Below are positions 8,158-16,442 of a stretch of 64,000 nucleotides of DNA, in pieces. The stretch is taken from the IMG/VR virus record IMGVR_UViG_3300025941_000021, positions 1 to 64,000 of that record; one strand, 5' to 3'. Position numbers and translations under genes: made by a program. Each line of letters starts with the position of its first letter. Position 1 is the stretch's first letter. This DNA comes from a virus. The notes under the pieces are model-generated. The model was not told where the DNA came from. It ran no database searches and saw only the letters and a program-made list of their open reading frames with translations.

Positions 8158-8382
8158 ACACTTCTCCGATCAAACATGAATAGCGAGATTGCTACCCAAT
8201 ACCCTAGGTGGGAATCGAACCCACAAATGCTGTATCATGAGCCCAATCTATCGCCGTTGTACGTGCGGCCGCACGTACAATCGTAGACCGGATGATACAA
8301 ACTAACCTGGTTAAAAGACAGGTTGACACTGCCACATGTCATCTAGGGAACCCTGCGATTAATGAGACGCAGCCCTCGTAGA
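8158..8382 (-). other. Intergenic structured element with 24-bp palindrome and T-arm-like hairpin
   Basis: No gene is visible. A perfect 24-bp palindrome lies at 8257-8280, flanked at 8231-8238 and 8292-8299 by an 8-bp inverted repeat. On the minus strand a tRNA T-arm look-alike (GTGGG-TTCGATT-CCCAC) occurs near 8210-8226, but no matching acceptor stem was found. The transcript would fold into a long branched hairpin. Role unknown. Confidence 0.5.
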
Positions 8383-8646
8383 TCAGTCGACTCTCACCAC
8401 ACAGGTGAGAAAGCCACAACAGATGACTCCGGACACCTGTTGTTCCTCCGGACGCCCGTCACGATCGAGGACCGTGCGATACGCCAGGAAGGTTCGTGAC
8501 CAATCATCACCATCGTGACACGAGAAGACGGCAGGACCGCCATACGTGGCACGGTGGAGACCCTCGTTGTGAAGCGCATGATCCGCCGTGTCATCACTGA
8601 CCTCGCAACCTGCGAGCAGTGCACACAAAAGGATTGCCGTGCGCAT
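8383..8646 (-). CDS. Small lipoprotein (87 aa)
   Basis: The ATG at 8646 overlaps the upstream TGA. The N-terminus MRTAILLCALLAGCEVSDD is a short lipoprotein signal with lipobox LLAGC. Cys-15 would be lipidated and the mature protein anchored to a membrane. Asp after the Cys spacing cannot decide inner or outer membrane. The mature part has several Cys residues (CCGFLTC). Phage lipoproteins often act in superinfection exclusion or lysis. That role is only a possibility here. Confidence 0.7.
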   Translation of the reverse strand: MRTAILLCALLAGCEVSDDTADHALHNEGLHRATYGGPAVFSCHDGDDWSRTFLAYRTVLDRDGRPEEQQVSGVICCGFLTCVVRVD

Positions 8647-9017
8647 CACGACGCCAACCAGAAGCAGAGATTCGCCTCGCCCCACATGATGAGCAGGAAG
8701 AGAAGCTGGAAGACGAACGGCTTCGCCGCATCCCACATCGGAGTCTCGCTCTTCTTCTTGTTCTTGTCCTTATCCTCTTCCTTGGGGAACTCCACACCCT
8801 TGAAGAAGCGAACCACGACCATCAGACCAGCCATGATCCAGATGCTGGGCACCGGAACTCCGCAGAGCGGAAGGATGTACATGGCCCAGAGATCCTGGCC
8901 GATGTACGCACTCAGAAGAACCAGTGGCACGGTGATTGCCGCACCGACGAGCACGCTGAAAGCCAGCACGAGCACGCCGAGGATGATCGCGACGAAACCT
9001 TCGAGAAGCTTGTCCAT
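8646..9017 (-). CDS. Membrane protein with three or four helices (123 aa)
   Basis: Start ATG at 9017 (MDKLLEGFVAIIL) overlaps the upstream TGA. Hydrophobic stretches lie near residues 7-38, 44-70 and 100-118, separated by a charged loop (EEDKDKNKKKSE). It sits directly before the lipoprotein gene, so the two may act together in the envelope. No family recognised. Confidence 0.7.
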   Translation of the reverse strand: MDKLLEGFVAIILGVLVLAFSVLVGAAITVPLVLLSAYIGQDLWAMYILPLCGVPVPSIWIMAGLMVVVRFFKGVEFPKEEDKDKNKKKSETPMWDAAKPFVFQLLFLLIMWGEANLCFWLAS

Positions 9018-9235
9018 CACGCAGCCTCCTGCACGCGACTGTTCTCCCACTCCGTCACACCCCACTCCATGCGACAGAGCCGCATGTACTGGTCCGTCTC
9101 CGCGTGGGTGAGACCCTCGCAATCACGGGGCGACAGATAGCCACGCTTGCGAGCTTCCTCCACCGCGCACGTGACCGACATGTTTGCCGCTTCGAGGTTG
9201 AAGCCAGCACCCTTGAACTGCTTTCGATTCTTCAT
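9017..9235 (-). CDS. Small soluble protein (72 aa)
   Basis: The ATG at 9235 lies about a dozen bases after the predicted transcription start of the minus-strand promoter at 9254-9282. The sequence has paired Cys residues (RDCEGLTH, MRLCRMEW) but no clear motif. It is the first gene after the promoter. Confidence 0.65.
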   Translation of the reverse strand: MKNRKQFKGAGFNLEAANMSVTCAVEEARKRGYLSPRDCEGLTHAETDQYMRLCRMEWGVTEWENSRVQEAA

Positions 9236-9253
9236 TCGAGCCTCCGAGTTGGT

Positions 9254-9282
9254 AGGATATTACCAGGAACCGTCGTTGTCAA
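9254..9282 (-). promoter_or_regulatory. Sigma70-like promoter on the minus strand
   Basis: Reading the minus strand, TTGACA (9282-9277), a 17-base spacer and TATCCT (9259-9254) stand upstream of the gene starting at 9235. It is the clearest promoter found on the left arm. Confidence 0.6.
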
Positions 9283-9873
9283 TCAGAAAGGTGGATTGAT
9301 GATCGCGCCTTCCCATGTGGAGTCATCCGGGATACCGAACAAACCATCCTCTTTCGCGTACTCGTGCTGCAACACGAGACCAGCCAGCGTATTCTGTTGT
9401 TCGTCAATGGTTTGACGCAGGAACGCTTGCAGGTCATTGTTCGCGAACTGTGGCACCGTGCCACCGTGCTTCCAGCGCACGAAGCTCACGATAGTCTCAG
9501 GGAAGAACTCCAACCACTTACCGCGCTTGGAGAACGGGATGAGCCATCGTGAATGCTTGCTGGTGTGACGACCGCCGAACGTGAAGAAACCCTTCGCATT
9601 CATGCTGAGGATTTCGGTGTCACGTCGGCAGTTCGTTCCACGCTTGTGACGTCGCAAAGCATTCCCATGCCCGCGATCCGGAATCATGAGTTCTTGCTTG
9701 CAGTTCGGACAAATCATGTAGAAGCTGCTCCTCGGATCTGCGGGACGTCCATTCGAACGCCAGTCCGTGGCCAGCGGAAAGGTTGGGATAGAAGGTGTGC
9801 GACCGTACATATCTTTTACCAATCCTCGCCACGCCTCACGTTGTAGTGAGTATGCAGCTTCTTTCAGATTCAT
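9283..9873 (-). CDS. Zinc-finger protein (196 aa)
   Basis: Near residue 54 the protein has CPNCKQELMIP, then HGNALRRHKRGTNC: Cys-x2-Cys, His, Cys. This resembles the C2HC fingers at 3588 and 4121. The C-terminal half is not recognised. Its start overlaps the stop of the rIIB-like gene. Probable nucleic-acid-binding accessory protein. Confidence 0.65.
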   Translation of the reverse strand: MNLKEAAYSLQREAWRGLVKDMYGRTPSIPTFPLATDWRSNGRPADPRSSFYMICPNCKQELMIPDRGHGNALRRHKRGTNCRRDTEILSMNAKGFFTFGGRHTSKHSRWLIPFSKRGKWLEFFPETIVSFVRWKHGGTVPQFANNDLQAFLRQTIDEQQNTLAGLVLQHEYAKEDGLFGIPDDSTWEGAIINPPF

Positions 9874-10979
9874 GCCGCAGTGAGCGACGCGATCATCTTC
9901 GCACGACCAGCCTTGCGAGCCGCCGAATCACTCGTGAAGTGATGACGACGAACCGCCAGAGCCGCAAGCTCCGTCATCGTCATCTCGTCGAACGGCAGTG
10001 CGCCGAGCGTGAGAGTCTTGACGAGCAGATCCTTGCCGAGCATGCGAGCCTCGTTGACCGACTCCACGAGCTGCGAGTCCACAGCCTTGCGAACCAACTG
10101 GTCACGCGTCAGGTCCGAGAGCGAGGAAGCCGGCTGAGCCACCACGGTCTTGCTCTCGAAGTGACGATCCTTGATCTGGCTGTCCGTGTAGACCGGAAGT
10201 GCCAGTTCCCTCGCGTTCCGCGCATCCTTGAACTCGTTCACGACTTCGTAGCGGCAGCAGCGAAGCTTGGTCGTGTCCGACGTGGGAACGCTCACCGCAT
10301 CGCGAGGATTGACCTTCACGACGATCATGTGCGCACCGAAGCCACGAGCATGGTCGATCGTGCCGACGTGGAAGCCTGCACCACACGCGGAGTTGCGGTT
10401 GTCGTCCACCTTGTCACGCGGCATCTCGTGGACGTTGCCCGGAGACATATCGAACGAGTGCGAGTGCTGATCGACCAGCGTTTTCTTGCCGTTGAGCACG
10501 CCTTCGACCACACCTTTGTAGCCGAGGAAGCAGCCATCGTCCGTGAGCGGAAAGCGGCCGCGTTCGAGGAAATCGAACAGAGCGTCACGACTCTCCTGGC
10601 TCGGATTCTCTTGGAGATTCACGAGGAAGCGCACGAACGCATCGTACGGCAGACCAGCGGCCTGCAACTCGACGATACGCTGCGTCAGGGACGTGCGCAT
10701 CGGCTTGCCCTTGACGGTGACCACGCCGTGGTCTACCTTCACGTCCTCCCAGCCAACCTTGTTGGCGAGGACACGAAGATCGAGCTTGTCTGCCTTGATG
10801 GCCTTGAGCAGCGCCTCGGCACGAACACCCTCGGCCTTCTCGGTCTCACCCTCCGGGCGCTTGAGGAGCGCGATGATCTGCGCGCGATGCGGATGCTTGG
10901 CATCGATCTCGTGCGGATGGCCGTCGATGACGATGGAGAGGTGGCGATCGAGGAGCATGTATGCGATTTTCTTGGACAT
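9870..10979 (-). CDS. rIIB: rIIB-like protein
   Basis: 369 residues directly downstream of an rIIA-like gene, as in T4-type phages. The central part (RFPLTDDGCFLGYKGV, then KKTLVDQHSHSFDMSPGN, then CGAGFHVG, and HMIVVKVNPRDAVSVP) matches the rIIB family pattern, in which a conserved domain follows a variable N-terminus. In T4, rIIA and rIIB act at the inner membrane against a prophage defence; here the role is inferred only from homology and pairing. The start ATG at 10979 is seven bases from the rIIA stop. Confidence 0.75.
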   Translation of the reverse strand: MSKKIAYMLLDRHLSIVIDGHPHEIDAKHPHRAQIIALLKRPEGETEKAEGVRAEALLKAIKADKLDLRVLANKVGWEDVKVDHGVVTVKGKPMRTSLTQRIVELQAAGLPYDAFVRFLVNLQENPSQESRDALFDFLERGRFPLTDDGCFLGYKGVVEGVLNGKKTLVDQHSHSFDMSPGNVHEMPRDKVDDNRNSACGAGFHVGTIDHARGFGAHMIVVKVNPRDAVSVPTSDTTKLRCCRYEVVNEFKDARNARELALPVYTDSQIKDRHFESKTVVAQPASSLSDLTRDQLVRKAVDSQLVESVNEARMLGKDLLVKTLTLGALPFDEMTMTELAALAVRRHHFTSDSAARKAGRAKMIASLTAA

Positions 10980-10986
10980 TTGCGGT

Positions 10987-13203
10987 CTACCTTTCTTGGT
11001 TGTCGATGAGCTTGCAGTATTCGATGACTGCTTTGTAGGGAACGGTCCAGTGAGAGGGACGGTCTGCGAGTAGCGCAGGCAACAGAGGATAGCTCTTGAG
11101 TGCCTGAGTCACAAGGGCATTCGTAACACCGTCCACAGTTTGAGTCTCACCGTAAAAGTCTGCCGAACCAGGCAGACAAGTGTGGAAGTGACGCGTCGTG
11201 GGACCAGTGGTGACGACCTTGTGAATCTGCTCGACGAGCTTCTTGAAGCCAGCGGACAATCCTTTCTTGTCTTGGAAGGCTGCGAGGTGTTCGAAGTACG
11301 TATCGTGGTCGTGAAGCAACCACGTCTTGTAGCACAACTGGAACTCGGGATCTGCCCACTTCTCTTTCAGAGTACGCAGCACGTACTGATCGAGCGTGAT
11401 CCAGTTCGAAGCTTTCTCGAACTTCTTGATGTCAGCAGTCTTCACCCCAATGAGTTGAGGCAAAGTCAAACCAGCGCCAGTGAAGTCTTCGAGCCACGAC
11501 TTGAACTCACGAGGACGCTTGCCCAACACAGTGTTGACAAGATGCCACGAATCCAGTTGGACGTACACGCCCTCTTTCACCGCAGCCAGATCGACCTCGG
11601 CTTCGTCCCAATACCGATCCGCCGCAGATCCCCATGCTTCCGTCTTGAACGAGAAGGCACGTGCCTTCGATCCCACAAGGCGAGCTTGTCGTGAGGATGC
11701 TGCACGAGGGCGCTGTGGCACCGTCGAACACATCGTCACATCCGACTCCTCGATGCCAAAGGCTTTGAGGAACTCAGGAAGCTTTCCCTTGTCGAAGGTC
11801 GGCTTGCGCTTGAGAATCTTCGGATTGAACGGATTGTTCAGCGAACTAGGATGACGAACCATCCACTCCGCATGACGAGGATCAGTCTCCTCGACTTCGC
11901 GAATGGGAACGATTACGTAACACTCCTGGTTCCGTGCGAACTTGTCACGTACGTAGTTCACGATTCGAGCCATCGAACCAGTGAAGTCTGTGTAGTAGAA
12001 GTGTGTCTCATGCGGACGAACCGGCTGAGACAGTTCCGTGACAGATGCTGCGTTCTTGCCTTCTGTATCACGACGTGGCATCGTCGCACGAATGGCGCGA
12101 AGATCGAACTCGTGTGGAATGTGCATACTGCCGGTGACAGACCGGCCATTCCACGTAGGCCGGATGCCCAACTGACCTAGCGGACCATTCTCGATCAGCT
12201 TCTGGAAAGCAATGTTTGCCTTCCAGAGAGAAGAAGCCTTCGACACCTTCTCGGTGACGTGAGCCACCAACTCTTCGTAGATGCTTTCGAGCCGCTCGTT
12301 GATGTTGTTGATGCTGTATTCCGTCCACTGGATTGCTTCACGCGCAGGCGTGATCTCGAACGCACCAGTGGGGAACTCGATCAACAGCAGAGCGCCACAA
12401 AGCTGTGACGCATTCTTGCTGATGCCGCTCTTGCCCTGCGCATCGACGGGATAGTCCACATATCCCATGCGTGCAGTCAGGGAAGAAACTGCCGTCGAAC
12501 CATAACGACCCGTCGTGCGGTCATATTGGTTCGAGTACAGCTTCCAGCCCTGTCCTTCCAGGAAAGGCTTGGGCTCTTCCTGGAAGAACTTACCGTGTAC
12601 TCCATGGATGGTCGGCTTGATCGCGAACGGCGTCAACGCACGGCGTGCTGCGTTGTGGAAGTTCGCGAAATCCTGAGGCTCGACAGAGAACGAGACTTCG
12701 AGACCAGAAGCCTCATCCGTCGGATTCTGTGCCAGAAGCAGCGTACCGGGCTTCCCGTTCGCGTTGAGGTGAACAGAGAAGTGATACTTCACGCCCTCGT
12801 GACGACTGATACACGTGAACTTCTTCGTGTACGCGAACGGGCTCTTGGATCCCAGACCGAAGAAACCAGTCTGTAGATTCGATGCCTGTTTCGTACTCTT
12901 GAAGTACGTATACAGAGTCTTGATGTTCTCCGGCGCGATTCCCTTCCCGTAATCACGGACTGAGAATACTGGCGCCATCGGATTGGGCAGGCAAACCTCG
13001 AAAGGTTTTTCCGCGTTCCCGTTGTCCACCTGTGCGTCACGTGCATTGCAGCACAACTCACGCACGATGGCTCGGAAGGGATCCGAGTACAAGCCTTTGC
13101 TGAGGACACCATATGCGTGAGCACTCAGCTCCACGCCCATCTCGACGTCTTCCGACTCGATGCTGTCCATTTCGACGTCGATGGTAGTCTCGGGAATCTG
13201 CAT
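10987..13203 (-). CDS. rIIA: rIIA-like GHKL ATPase
   Basis: 738 residues from the ATG at 13203 (MQIPETTIDVEMDS). The N-terminal domain has GHKL ATPase signatures: FRAIVRELCCNARDAQ (N box), VRDYGKGIAPENI (G1 box), and QTGFFGLGSKSPFAY (G2 box) within the first 130 residues, as in T4 rIIA and HSP90/MutL-type ATPases. The rest is long and less conserved. It is paired with the rIIB-like gene. Stop codon TAG. Likely a membrane-associated anti-exclusion or lysis-control factor by analogy with T4; not shown for this phage. Confidence 0.8.
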   Translation of the reverse strand: MQIPETTIDVEMDSIESEDVEMGVELSAHAYGVLSKGLYSDPFRAIVRELCCNARDAQVDNGNAEKPFEVCLPNPMAPVFSVRDYGKGIAPENIKTLYTYFKSTKQASNLQTGFFGLGSKSPFAYTKKFTCISRHEGVKYHFSVHLNANGKPGTLLLAQNPTDEASGLEVSFSVEPQDFANFHNAARRALTPFAIKPTIHGVHGKFFQEEPKPFLEGQGWKLYSNQYDRTTGRYGSTAVSSLTARMGYVDYPVDAQGKSGISKNASQLCGALLLIEFPTGAFEITPAREAIQWTEYSINNINERLESIYEELVAHVTEKVSKASSLWKANIAFQKLIENGPLGQLGIRPTWNGRSVTGSMHIPHEFDLRAIRATMPRRDTEGKNAASVTELSQPVRPHETHFYYTDFTGSMARIVNYVRDKFARNQECYVIVPIREVEETDPRHAEWMVRHPSSLNNPFNPKILKRKPTFDKGKLPEFLKAFGIEESDVTMCSTVPQRPRAASSRQARLVGSKARAFSFKTEAWGSAADRYWDEAEVDLAAVKEGVYVQLDSWHLVNTVLGKRPREFKSWLEDFTGAGLTLPQLIGVKTADIKKFEKASNWITLDQYVLRTLKEKWADPEFQLCYKTWLLHDHDTYFEHLAAFQDKKGLSAGFKKLVEQIHKVVTTGPTTRHFHTCLPGSADFYGETQTVDGVTNALVTQALKSYPLLPALLADRPSHWTVPYKAVIEYCKLIDNQER

Positions 13204-13211
13204 GTGAACCC

Positions 13212-13679
13212 CTACACCGCGGGCGCGGTCGTTTGCATGGCCGCGTGCCAGAAAGGCCACGCCTTCTGGAACTCGGACTGTTCTTCACAGGAACACAGGA
13301 AGTCGTAGAACTCTTTGGCCAAGTCTTTGGCTCCCAGAAGAGTCAGGCACTTGAGGATGCGTGTGATACGTATGTGGTTGTGGTCACCTTCCACACGCCA
13401 ATGCTTGTTCTCGTGATAGAACACTTGCATTCGTAGCATGGCCAGGTGCAGACGGTACTGAGCCGTTGGATGTTGCGTGAGTTCACTCACGTCCTCTGTT
13501 GTGAGGACCGGCGCATCGGGATTGAACCGACTGCCCTCCATCAGCGGAAACATCCACTGGATGTAGTCGTGCACGTACTCACGTTCCTCGTCATTCATTT
13601 GCATGAAGTAACCGAAACGACGGCCGTTGCAGTCCGTGCCTTGTCGGCAATAGAACTCGACGATGGGGCTAGTTGACAT
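13212..13679 (-). CDS. OGFr conserved-region protein
   Basis: 155 residues. The segment VHDYIQWMFPLMEGSRFNP then APVLT is the hallmark of the opioid growth factor receptor conserved region, a domain also found in many bacterial and phage proteins with no receptor role. Its function is unknown. The gene overlaps its upstream neighbour by 11 bases and precedes rIIA by eight. Confidence 0.7.
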   Translation of the reverse strand: MSTSPIVEFYCRQGTDCNGRRFGYFMQMNDEEREYVHDYIQWMFPLMEGSRFNPDAPVLTTEDVSELTQHPTAQYRLHLAMLRMQVFYHENKHWRVEGDHNHIRITRILKCLTLLGAKDLAKEFYDFLCSCEEQSEFQKAWPFWHAAMQTTAPAV

Positions 13680-13827
13680 CGGAAACCTGTTGGTTGTGGA
13701 GTGCTGTCTTGAACTTGCGTTGTAGATCCAACTCGATCTTCACGACCGCTGGATGTTTGTGAATGTCCATCCGCTCGGTGGCAGTGGCCAGAGCACGCAT
13801 GCGAAGAAACGCCAGCGTGGCTTTCAC
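13669..13827 (-). CDS. Small basic protein (52 aa)
   Basis: The GTG at 13827 overlaps the TGA of the upstream gene (GTGA). The product (MKATLAFLRMRALATATER...) is helical and basic and stops with TAG inside the start of the OGFr gene. Its position closes an otherwise unexplained 145-base gap. Confidence 0.6.
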   Translation of the reverse strand: MKATLAFLRMRALATATERMDIHKHPAVVKIELDLQRKFKTALHNQQVSDVN

Positions 13828-14063
13828 TTCGGGCCTCGTCCAGACCAGTACGAGTTTTTGTCCTCTACCCAGCCGGAGGGATCAACATAGATATGTCCCG
13901 TCTTGCACAGCTCGCCGTTCACAGTGATCGTGCGAGGACCCTGCACGTTTACGTGGTTCGCGACGAGGAACGCATCGATCGCAACTGCCACGTCTTCACC
14001 GGACAGTTCGATGCTAACTCCGGGACCAAACTCGGTCTTGCCTTTTCCGTACTTGACCTTCAT
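13824..14063 (-). CDS. Hypothetical protein (79 aa)
   Basis: The ATG at 14063 follows a GGGAGGTGTGGT site and is the first gene after a 237-base intergenic region. The protein is beta-rich by eye (VSIELSGEDVAVAIDAFLV, TITVNGELCKTGHIYVDPSGW). No family recognised. Confidence 0.65.
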   Translation of the reverse strand: MKVKYGKGKTEFGPGVSIELSGEDVAVAIDAFLVANHVNVQGPRTITVNGELCKTGHIYVDPSGWVEDKNSYWSGRGPK

Positions 14064-14300
14064 ACCACACCTCCCGAATCAACACAGCAGAGATTTCTGC
14101 TCCATTCAGACTTACCAACCGTCTGCTGTATTGATTAGGGTGCAGAACGGATAACCCACCGTTCTGCAACAGGGAATCGCTACTCACTTCTTCACCGCTG
14201 CGATCAATACGGTGTAAACGTTTAGTGGCTCCTTCTGTATCGACCGTTTCTACGATACAGCTATCAGCTTTATTTGGTTGGCGTGAGTTGCCGAACTCTT
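14064..14300 (-). other. Intergenic region with three strong hairpins
   Basis: No gene seen. Perfect stems: 14086-14101 (6 bp, 4-nt loop), 14142-14167 (9 bp, 8-nt loop) and 14235-14260 (8 bp, 10-nt loop). None is followed by a long U run on the minus strand, so processing or stability elements are as likely as terminators. It separates the VWA gene from the OGFr/rII cluster. Confidence 0.5.
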
Positions 14301-15314
14301 TCAGTCGTCCACGAAGATGGGATTCATGTACGACGGGATACGTTCCTCTCCGATCGGACCACAGATGCACGTGATCATCTTGATCTTCGTCAGTTCGTGA
14401 GCCTCAGGCCACGGAGTCTCACCGTCCGTGAGAAGCACGATGATATCGGGCTTGGGCTTGTTCTTGAGTGCTGCACGGACACCGAGTGCCATATCCGTGC
14501 CACCACCACCATGCACTTGCGCCTTGCACACGGACTTGATGTCCTGTGCCGTACCGTACACGTTTGCGTCGCAATCGAGGAAGTAGCTCTTGACCTTGTT
14601 GAGCTTGAGGATGGCCTCACACTCGGACAGAGCACGTTCCAGGCGCGAACCTTTGCCTGCACCCATCGATCCGGACGTATCCACGACGATGACGACCGTG
14701 GGCACAATATCGTACGTCGTGGGCTTGATGACCCCGAAGTTGCTCACGATCGAGGTGCGTGCAAGCCGACGATACGTGCTCATACGTTCGCCACGCACAC
14801 GCTGGACAGCCTGGCGAGCGATGGCACGGAGCTTGTCTTGCCACCGAACCTTCGGCGGCTGTAGCATCGTATCCGCCCACACGTTCCACCCAGCGGGGAG
14901 CGTGCCACGGTTGTTTGACGGGTCCTTGATCTTGGTGGCCACGTCACGACGAACAGCCTGACCCTCAGCCTCGGCGATGCCAGCAGGGTTGCCGTTTTCG
15001 CCAGGGTCACCAGCTTCCCATCCACGGGCTTCTCCATCGGAGCCGCTGCCGTGGTCGGACATTTCCTGTTCGCCCTTTCCAGGGCCACCGTTGCCCCGGG
15101 AATCGGGCTTGCCTTGGCCGTCGCCATCACCGGAGCCGCTGCCCTTGAGGCACCAGTCACCGTTGGCATCGACCTCGACAACACCCAGCACATGATTGTC
15201 GAGCGTGACGACAACCGCATCACCAGGCGTGCCCTTGCCCCTGATTTCCTTGATCTTTCCGTCCGGCTTGAGACGAAGACCAGGAACGGGCGAGTCGATC
15301 GTGAGCGTGCTCAT
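14301..15314 (-). CDS. VWA-domain protein of a MoxR/DUF2201-type module
   Basis: 337 residues. A Gly/Asp/Glu-rich linker (about residues 50-110) precedes a von Willebrand factor A domain with an intact MIDAS start, VVDTSGSMGAGKGSRLERAL near residue 210, a second Thr site (GGGGTDM) and LLTDGETPWP. VWA domains of this type partner with AAA+ ATPases. The gene overlaps the metallopeptidase-like gene and follows the AAA+ gene, so the three likely form one complex. Substrate unknown. Confidence 0.8.
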   Translation of the reverse strand: MSTLTIDSPVPGLRLKPDGKIKEIRGKGTPGDAVVVTLDNHVLGVVEVDANGDWCLKGSGSGDGDGQGKPDSRGNGGPGKGEQEMSDHGSGSDGEARGWEAGDPGENGNPAGIAEAEGQAVRRDVATKIKDPSNNRGTLPAGWNVWADTMLQPPKVRWQDKLRAIARQAVQRVRGERMSTYRRLARTSIVSNFGVIKPTTYDIVPTVVIVVDTSGSMGAGKGSRLERALSECEAILKLNKVKSYFLDCDANVYGTAQDIKSVCKAQVHGGGGTDMALGVRAALKNKPKPDIIVLLTDGETPWPEAHELTKIKMITCICGPIGEERIPSYMNPIFVDD

Positions 15315-16213
15315 TTATCTTCTCCTACTCCCTGTGCAGCCACGTCCTGCTGAGCGCCTTCGAAGATGATATCACACGTCGCGGTGCCGGTCATGTTACC
15401 AGACTTGTCCTGCGACATGGCCACGATCGTGACAGTCATGTCCACCGGATCGGGAATCTGCTCGTAGTAGACCTCGAAGATCTTGTGCTTGTCGAGCTTC
15501 GTCCACACGTTCGGTGCCGTCGGAATCGCTTCCGGGAACACCAGGAACGGAATCTCCTTCATGCCAGGCTGACCAGCACCGACGGGATGATACACATCCC
15601 ACATGTCTTTGCCAGTCAGCATCTTGAAGGCAGCCGTGCCCAGCTTGTTCCACTTGTCGTACTCGGCCTGATCGACCATCACACGACTCGGCAAACACAT
15701 TGCCGGTGTGGGAGAATCGTTCTGAGGTAGAGCGCCCCACTTCTCGGCCGCTTGACCGATCTCGGGGATATCGTCATTCATTTCCGCATCTTGGGCGATG
15801 TTACCCTTGCTGCGGTTCGTGAACCCGGCCTCGTCCATGCGCGTACGATGGCGGAAGACCTGATGACCGATCTCGTGAATCCAGATGCCCGCGATGTAGG
15901 CATACTTGTGATGCGAAGATGCACCACACGTACGACACGGATGCTGCTTGCTCACAGCCTGAGCCGCACGCACCATCCACATAACCGCACGTGGATTCCA
16001 GTACGTGCGCCAGTATTTGTCGATGCCCATCGTCGGGATGCGAGGCTCGATCAGGATGTTCGAAGCTCGCAGGCCAGGAATGAAACTGCGGACGTTGTGC
16101 TCTGCGAGCATCCGCCCACGCTGGATGATATCATCCACCGTTTCTTCCTTGTTCACGAGCGGATTGGGACCGAACTTGCTCGGACGCATTCCGGGACGCA
16201 ACGGCTGATTCAT
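15311..16213 (-). CDS. Zinc metallopeptidase-like protein (HEIGH motif)
   Basis: 300 residues with IWIHEIGHQVFRH near residue 112 (HExxH zinc site) and a downstream AQDAEMNDDIPE that can supply the third ligand. A Cys pair (CRTCG) lies just before. In the DUF2201 family the metallopeptidase-like and VWA domains occur in one protein; here they are two genes overlapping by four bases. It may cleave or only bind its target. Confidence 0.75.
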   Translation of the reverse strand: MNQPLRPGMRPSKFGPNPLVNKEETVDDIIQRGRMLAEHNVRSFIPGLRASNILIEPRIPTMGIDKYWRTYWNPRAVMWMVRAAQAVSKQHPCRTCGASSHHKYAYIAGIWIHEIGHQVFRHRTRMDEAGFTNRSKGNIAQDAEMNDDIPEIGQAAEKWGALPQNDSPTPAMCLPSRVMVDQAEYDKWNKLGTAAFKMLTGKDMWDVYHPVGAGQPGMKEIPFLVFPEAIPTAPNVWTKLDKHKIFEVYYEQIPDPVDMTVTIVAMSQDKSGNMTGTATCDIIFEGAQQDVAAQGVGEDK

Positions 16214-16389
16214 TTGACAATCCCTTCGTAGATGATGCGGTTGCGAGCACGAATCATGCCCGTAGCTAGATCATGGGCTGCTTTACCAAACGCCTTGCTC
16301 TTGATTGCAGGATGACGGCGTTTGTACGCATCCTCTGTACGCTCAAGAAGCCACGCCAGAATGAGATAGTCGAACCACTTTTCCAGCAT
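16210..16389 (-). CDS. Small helical protein (59 aa)
   Basis: The ATG at 16389 follows GAGGTAAACA. The product begins MLEKWFDYLILAWLLER and has a basic C-terminus. It overlaps the metallopeptidase gene start by four bases, between the AAA+ and metallopeptidase genes. The first helix is amphipathic to hydrophobic but short for a membrane span. Unknown function, perhaps an adaptor of the module. Confidence 0.6.
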   Translation of the reverse strand: MLEKWFDYLILAWLLERTEDAYKRRHPAIKSKAFGKAAHDLATGMIRARNRIIYEGIVK

Positions 16390-16442
16390 TGTTTACCTCA
16401 TAGCCCTGTATTGATCTAGTAATCGCAACCAGGGCTGACGAA

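Noticed and set aside
9795-11009. 404-codon plus-strand frame
   Set aside because: Antisense shadow of the rIIB-like gene, with no start signal.
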